Shown: positions 60,101 through 64,000 of the stretch, in pieces
How positions within the stretch are numbered: the stretch's first letter is position 1
Layout of the letters: the number at the start of each line of letters is the position of its first letter
Assembly (NCBI RefSeq): GCF_947179165.1
Contig: NC_077242.1
Coordinates: 27,104,097-27,168,096, forward strand
Direction: 5' to 3'
From: Solanum dulcamara
Taxonomy: Eukaryota; Streptophyta; Magnoliopsida; Solanales; Solanaceae
DNA length: 64,000 bases
Translations under genes and position numbers: made by a program
The notes under the pieces: generated by a model
What the model saw: the letters and a program-made list of their open reading frames with translations, nothing else
Databases searched by the model: none
Told to the model about the DNA's origin: nothing

Positions 60101-62208
60101 TTAATCCCCTCACATTCCAAGTCATTACTTTAACCATCATTTTTTCACCATGGTTAGCTTTCTCCCTCTTTTCCTGGACTCTCCATCTTTGAAATTCATG
60201 TCAAATATTAGACTTTTCAATTCTTTTGGCATATTGTTGTTGCTGTTGTTGAAGGAACTGCCCTTCACATTCTGGATTTCATTCAACCTGCTCTGTTCCA
60301 GTTTCATTAGGAGAGAGTAGAACTCATTCTCGTAACCCTTAATAGAAACTCCAAACATTTGACTTAGTTTAATAACAATGAGATGGACTCTTATCGTGAC
60401 TTGTGATTCCATGCAATCCTCTGTTATACTGTCATCAATATAAAGAGGCGTTGGTTCTTCAAAAACCACGAATTGTTCATCTGTTGACTCGTGATTTGAG
60501 TTTAAATCCCTTAAACCTACCTCCTTATGCACATCCATCTTTTCAGAAGAAGCAAAAGACCCCTGAGGCATGTCTTCCTCCTGCAAATTCATCTCCTAAA
60601 GCTCTTTAGAAGTTCTTGAAGTTTCTGCCATGCTCATGCAAAATTCTACATCCTCTCCAATAGTAGAATGAACCAAAGCTTTTGCTATGTTATGTAGCTC
60701 TAGATGGGCATATTGTGCAAAGGGTTCTGTGAATAGGGTGGGCTTATAACTGTTGAACCTTTCCTACAACCAGTCTTCCCTTTCTTAGACAGGTAAGGCT
60801 GCACGTGTAGATGAAAGAGACTTACTAATTAAGGCAATGGGATGTCCTTCCTGCATAGTACAGCTTATTAAGGGAAGAATTGGCAACTTCTGGAGGAAAT
60901 CGCAGGGACAAATCCCCTGTAGTGCAACCTGAAAGAGATGAATTATCAGATGCAATGAGGCAGTTTGACTAAAGGTCGCAAAAGGAGAAGAGTGCAAGCA
61001 ATTTCACCAATCACAATTCTCAGTTTTTTCGATGGTCAAGGATGGAGTTTTCTGAAGATCTTAGATTTTGGCTGTTCAGGATCAAGCAGTTCTTTATGTT
61101 CACATTTTTAGGTTAGAATTTAGATCTAAAAAATTATGAGAAATATATTTTTTGAAAAAGTTGGCCGGCCCAGCATAGCCTTCTGTCCACATGAGGCTGA
61201 ACTAGGCCCATTTTTATGGCCCGTCAAAGTGCCCACATGGGCTCGGCTAGGCTGGGCCGGCCCATATTGACATATGACATAGTTGGGGCGATATGGCAAG
61301 GTGCTATTTTAATGGACAAAAACCTTTGGAAGTGCTGGGGTAGAGGCATACATTAATTATTATGAGAAGTTATGTTACAGATCCTATCACTTGGAGGAAG
61401 CCATCTGAAATCTGCTTTTGTGCCTTGCAACCCTTATGACGGATTTCTCCCCATGAAGAATGCTTCTCACAGTTTCATAATTATTTGACTGGAGGCTGTT
61501 TATTCTTCTGAGCATAGTATAGCATGTTCTGTGATAAATCCTTGACTATCTAGGTGCTACATGTTGATTTAGCAGTCAAATAAGCAATAAGATTAGCTTT
61601 GCCATTCATAGTTTGGTGATTCTTTCTTTTTTTGCTTCAGAATAGAGTCCCTGGAGAACCTTTTGTTGCTAAGTCATCAAAAGAGGCTGAAATGGAAAAG
61701 CTAATGCGATCCATGCAGGTAATTCTCGTTATCACGAGTGTCAACTGCATGATTTCTTTCTATATTATGCCTGTGATTGGAACTTTGAAATTTACAACAT
61801 TTTGCTTCAGGGTATGCCTGGAGCCCCAGGTATGCAAATGTATTCCAGAGAAGATTTGATGAACCAAAAGTTTGGTGATGAAGATGCAGATGACGATGAC
61901 GATGACAATGATGACGAAGGAGGCTTCCCGTCAAAGCTGGTACAAACGAGTAGTTTATTTTGCTAGACTGCTTTTAAATCAATCAAAAGTGCTCAACAAT
62001 AATGGAAAATTCTTTGCAGGGAAAGATTATTAAAGAAAAAGAAAGTAAGAGGAATGATTGGAAGCAACGGATCACAAAAGGAATTCAAGATACAAGTGAG
62101 ACTCTAAAGAATAACGCTAACAGAATTTCCCACAGGATGAGAAAGTGGTGGGGAACAAAGAAAGCACAATGGAAGAAGAGTTCCATAACCAGTAAGGGAG
62201 AGCTATAA
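51124..62208 (+). CDS. Canopy / TLR4-interactor-like saposin-type ER protein, 7 exons, 305 residues
   Basis: Exons are 51124-51333, 54414-54524, 55051-55119, 55508-55639, 61641-61718, 61811-61939 and 62020-62208. All introns are GT-AG in phase 0, giving 305 residues. The ATG at 51124 is the first one in frame and is followed by a hydrophobic signal peptide ([19 protein letters not shown]) cleaved probably after Cys 27 or shortly before. Cysteines at 45, 48, 84, 117, 121, 128, 158 and 165 fit the saposin-B-like fold of the canopy family (in animals co-chaperones of receptor folding in the endoplasmic reticulum; in plants little studied). An acidic run of Asp and Glu lies at about 224-238, and a strongly basic, Trp-containing tail at 244-305. 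The acidic run could bind calcium (inference). No KDEL-type end is seen; it ends KGEL. Introns 1 and 4 are swollen by transposons. A poly(A) signal follows at 62249. Confidence 0.88.
51457..51461. other. Target duplication of the copia element, left copy (ATATA)
   Basis: It is identical to 54311-54315 on the other side of the element. Confidence 0.7.
51462..51982 (-). repeat. Copia 3' LTR (521 bp)
   Basis: Its ends are TGTTGGGA and CCGACA on the plus strand. The first 180 bp are also present at 50232-50416 as part of the tandem duplication. Confidence 0.85.
52030..53640 (-). pseudogene. Copia reverse transcriptase and RNase H, broken
   Basis: On the minus strand the start reads [20 protein letters not shown] (about 53,510-53,570). 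The palm motif at 52983-52994 reads H-V-D-E instead of Y-V-D-D, so the second catalytic Asp is Glu. The RNase H at 52,031-52,318 is well readable: [54 protein letters not shown] and [12 protein letters not shown]. Several stops and shifts separate the parts. It is inactive. Confidence 0.8.
53708..54310 (-). repeat. Copia 5' LTR, truncated and split by a MITE
   Basis: It matches 51,640-51,982 (for example TGTACAATACTC, AAGAAAGAACCCTCT and AGAGCACCTCCTGATGGAC). The first 180 bp of the LTR are missing. A 245-bp MITE sits at 53,870-54,113. Confidence 0.75.
53870..54113. mobile_element. MITE of the 'CTCCGTTCATTTTTAGTTGTCAC' type inside the copia LTR
   Basis: It begins TCCCTCCGTTCATTTTTAG and ends with a copy of AGTGACAAGTAAA. 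These are the two ends of a common plant Stowaway-like MITE; the right tip is degraded. Confidence 0.65.
54311..54315. other. Target duplication of the copia element, right copy (ATATA)
   Basis: It is identical to 51457-51461. Confidence 0.7.
54620..54815. repeat. Short interspersed repeat in intron 2
   Basis: GGTGGCGGGCCCAAG at the left and GATCCGCCATTG at the right form rough inverted ends. The inside has GGGTGCTTAACTG and GGGTGCTTGAACACCC. It looks like a known type of small plant repeat; the class is not certain. Confidence 0.35.
56539..57054 (-). pseudogene. LINE C-terminal zinc-binding domain
   Basis: An open stretch of 171 codons reads [59 protein letters not shown] and [20 protein letters not shown]. 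The C-x2-C ... H-x3/4-H arrangement (CQLC, NHLFLH) is the zf-RVT type domain that follows the polymerase in plant LINEs. It runs directly into the element's 3' end. Confidence 0.8.
57231..58808 (-). pseudogene. LINE reverse transcriptase
   Basis: Minus-strand pieces are: [20 protein letters not shown] and [19 protein letters not shown] (58,808-58,542); then, after a gap with shifts, [40 protein letters not shown] and [14 protein letters not shown] (58,371-57,985), with intact Y-A-D-D at 58078-58089; then [15 protein letters not shown] and [16 protein letters not shown] text to 57,634, and [20 protein letters not shown] to 57,231. At least three stops or shifts break it. The enzyme would copy RNA at nicked target DNA in a live element. 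Confidence 0.85.
59010..60125 (-). pseudogene. LINE endonuclease (APE-type)
   Basis: It starts with [15 protein letters not shown] at 60125, the typical beginning of the apurinic-type endonuclease. A stop and a shift follow, then [54 protein letters not shown] and [16 protein letters not shown]. The catalytic GDFN, the RIDR and the SDHNP motifs are all kept. The spacer to the polymerase continues to 58,846. Confidence 0.85.
60137..60592 (-). pseudogene. LINE ORF1 remnant
   Basis: It is 151 codons, beginning [20 protein letters not shown] and ending in a basic [12 protein letters not shown]. The end overlaps the upstream side of the endonuclease by only 12 bp. The usual zinc knuckle is not seen; the first half of ORF1 is missing or unrecognisable between 60,600 and 61,050. 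Confidence 0.6.
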
Positions 62209-63139
62209 TGATGTGTGAAGTCCCTTTTTCCTCCTTTTCTTTCCTCCCAATAAAAATGTTGTCTGATGAGAGACTGGAAATCTGTGATTCTCATCTTATG
62301 GCTGTACCCACGAGAGTTTTGTTTCTCTGAAGCCATCTTCAGTGATTAGATGCATGTACGTTTACTTTGGGTCTGACACTTTCGATGAGTCTTCTAAGCT
62401 TGTTAGAGGTTTATATACCAGTAAAAAATGTAGAGAACTTCTAGTATTCTTTTTAATTTTATAATGAAATCTACATTATATAATAGTGCACAAACATGAG
62501 TTTGAAGGAGTAATATTGACTTACTTAAGATTGGGGTGCAGTTGTTGCCAGCATTTTTAGTAGGACAGTACTGTTTATTTGTACCAAATATGTCAGTTTG
62601 TCCGCTCACAGCTTGTATCTACACTTGCTGCCTAAGAGATATCCAATTAAGCTCTCTTCCGAAGGAGACAAATCTAAAGATGGGGAGCTAATTTGAGGGA
62701 GGAGGGAGGGTATTCATTCTACTCGTCTAATTGTGTGTTTCCATTCCCTTATACTTGTCAAGTATACCTAAACTATTTTTTCCAATTTTACAAGTAACCA
62801 TTTTTCAAACTATAATTTAGAGTACTACAGTGTTTATATATGTTTGGCCGATTTTAAATATTTTTTACTTTATTTGAAATATATAGAGTTCGGCTTGTGT
62901 TTGGTTATACTTTTTGCAAAAAAAAAAAAAAAAGATATTTGAAATATAGCTTCAAGTTAGATTCCAAAGCATCCTTAATAAGGATAATTTAGTGATATGA
63001 CTAATCAATTAATTATTTAAAGGGAAGGGCAAATGGATAATTATAGTATAACTTACATAAATCTCATTAGAGCAGGGGATGTTCGGTTCGGTTACCTAAC
63101 TGAAACTAGTTCAATTCAATGATGATTCTTCAAAGCAGC
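62209..63139. other. 3' flank of the canopy-like gene, no gene seen
   Basis: It includes the 3' untranslated part. Poly(A) signal AATAAA is at 62249-62254. The A-tract at 62,920-62,933 and the AT-rich rest show no coding frame. Confidence 0.6.
62249..62254 (+). terminator. Poly(A) signal AATAAA of the canopy-like gene
   Basis: It lies 41 bases after the stop codon at 62206-62208. Confidence 0.5.
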
Positions 63140-63600
63140 GCTAGGGGTGGGCATAAAATACCGAAAACCGAATTACCGAACCGAACCGGCTAATTCGGTA
63201 TTTCGGTATTCGGGAATTCGGAAATTCGGTTCGGTATTCGGTACCAAAAATAATATTTTCGGTATTCGAGTTCGGTATTCGGTATTTATTTTTATACCGT
63301 TCGGTATTCGGTAATTTACCGAATACCGAATTTAAATGAGAATTAGCAGCCCATTATAATGATATATTATGTTGGGCTAAAGCCCAAAGGAGTATAGAAA
63401 AGGGCAAAAGGCCCATTATCCATAAATGTTTAGGTCCAAAGACCAAACCCAAATTAAATCCTAACTCCTAACTCCTAAGTAACCCTAATTCCCTAACTCC
63501 CTAAGTGAACGCCCACTTCACTCTTCAGTCTTCAACTCTTCATAGTTCACAAATGACAAATACAAACTAGAAACTTCCGACCACTCTTCAGTCTTCATAT
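63140..63600. repeat. CCGAA/TTCGG-rich hAT-like terminus and adjoining sequence
   Basis: GGGGTGGGCATAAAATACC at about 63,145 followed by a dense series of ACCGAA / TTCGGTATTCGG motifs (63,160-63,330) is typical of hAT-type subterminal repeats. The next 270 bp (AAGCCCAAAGG, CCTAACTCCTAACTCC) have no gene. The other end of the element is not in the window. Confidence 0.5.
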
Positions 63601-63645
63601 GTCTATGGATTGACATATTCCATGATTTCTCAATTTTCAGACTGG

Positions 63646-64000
63646 TTGGAGAGTACTCTAAAGAATACTGTACCGACCCCAAAGCTTTTGGAGAGTTGGA
63701 GAGTACACAAACTCGGAGGTTTATACGCGTTGCTTTTGCTCCACATCTGCCTGATTCTTACTGTGAGTTTGTTATTACTAGAGAAAAGGTTTTTGGTTTA
63801 GAAAGATAAAGGACATTAAGCTTGAACAAAAGGAATTGAGATTCACTGCAGTCACAGTTTTGCCTCTCTTGACATGGCTACTATATTTCGCAGGACAACA
63901 GGGGCTTGACAAGCAAAATAATCTTGCTGAGGAGCTTTTTCTTGGCTATTTCACACAGGAAAGATATATAGGTGACAGGTTAGTGCCTTCTTTCCCTGAG
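63646..64000 (+). pseudogene. Unassigned coding-like sequence running off the window
   Basis: Two frames look coding. The first (63,640-63,801) reads DWLESTLKNTVPTPKLLESW and LYALLLLHICLILTVSLLLL, a hydrophobic segment that could span a membrane, preceded by a TTTTCAG acceptor-like site. It ends in a stop. The second, one frame over (63,807-63,980), reads KLEQKELRFTAVTVLPLLTW, LLYFAGQQGLDKQNNLAEEL and FLGYFTQERYIGDR, then GTTAG. They could be exons or parts of one frameshifted gene. I do not recognise the protein. The sequence continues beyond 64,000. Confidence 0.3.

Larger units (their letters stand above)
56440..61050 (-). mobile_element. LINE (L1-type) retrotransposon, 5'-truncated, inside intron 4
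   Basis: It is read on the minus strand. A remnant of ORF1 (60,592-60,137) is followed by endonuclease (from 60125), reverse transcriptase and a zinc-binding C-terminus ending near 56,540. A T-tract on the plus strand at 56,431-56,441 corresponds to its poly(A) tail. The order and motifs are of plant L1 elements. It is opposite in direction to the host gene and broken by many stops, so inactive. The 5' limit is approximate. Confidence 0.85.
56160..61276. mobile_element. hAT-like non-autonomous element in intron 4, split by a LINE
   Basis: The left end AGAGCCGTCAATATGGGG and the right end CCCATATTGACATATG are inverted and flanked inside by many GGCCC / GGGCC motifs (GGCCCGTTGG, GGCCGGCCCAGC, GGCTGGGCCGGCCC), typical of hAT subterminal regions. 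About 500 bp remain apart from the LINE. A clear 8-bp target duplication was not found. Confidence 0.55.

Noticed and set aside
56431..61060. Target duplication of the LINE (GATCTT near both ends)
   Set aside because: Only six bases agree and the exact 5' end is unknown, so it may be chance.
1..64000. CRISPR array, operon, tRNA or rRNA gene
   Set aside because: No regularly spaced identical repeats with unique spacers, and no cloverleaf or rRNA core sequence was recognised; the tRNA-like matches are retrotransposon primer sites.

Overview
The window is nuclear DNA of a flowering plant, most probably a member of the Solanaceae. The basis is AT-rich sequence, two split genes with canonical GT-AG introns, and long Ty3/gypsy, Ty1/copia, LINE and MITE sequences of the kinds common in Solanum and Capsicum. 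The family placement is inference from the repeat families. No bacterial, organellar or CRISPR-like structure is present.

Region 1, about 1-41,000, is a nest of decayed LTR retrotransposons with no host gene that I can support. In order it holds: (a) a minus-strand Tekay/Del-like chromovirus whose 3' LTR lies left of the window (1-7217); (b) a plus-strand gag-protease scrap of another gypsy family (7218-7895); (c) a plus-strand chromovirus (7896 to about 24,440) split inside its integrase by a second, complete, younger chromovirus (13840-23455, LTRs of about 2.3 kb); (d) an older Ogre/Tat-like region (about 24,440-35,385) split by a minus-strand gag-only element with LTRs of about 3 kb and a perfect 5-bp target duplication (27246-34977); (e) a left-truncated minus-strand gypsy element (about 35,385-40977). 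All the pol genes are broken by stops and frameshifts.

Region 2, 40978-44022, is intergenic. It has a 366-bp-period tandem repeat and a scrap of copia reverse transcriptase.

Region 3, 44023-62208, is the genic part. A minus-strand gene of four exons (517 codons, conserved plant protein of unknown function, acidic and basic C-terminus) is divergent from a plus-strand gene of seven exons (305 codons) encoding a canopy / TLR4-interactor-like protein of the endoplasmic reticulum with a saposin-B-like cysteine pattern. All splice phases of both models close. The divergent promoter and both first exons have been duplicated in tandem (unit about 1.4 kb). The outer copies belong to the intact genes and the inner copies are pseudo-exons. 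The duplicated unit includes the edge of a copia LTR, so the copia element entered intron 1 of the canopy gene first. The intact canopy gene now uses the copy of the promoter that has lost about 125 bp. Its introns also carry the rest of the copia element, a MITE inside that element's LTR, and a LINE inside a hAT-like element.

Region 4, 62209-64000, is the 3' flank, a CCGAA-rich hAT-like terminus, and unassigned coding-like sequence running off the window end.

I do not see an undescribed molecular system. The best leads are the duplicated bidirectional promoter, the uncharacterised 517-codon gene, and the nested insertion history.
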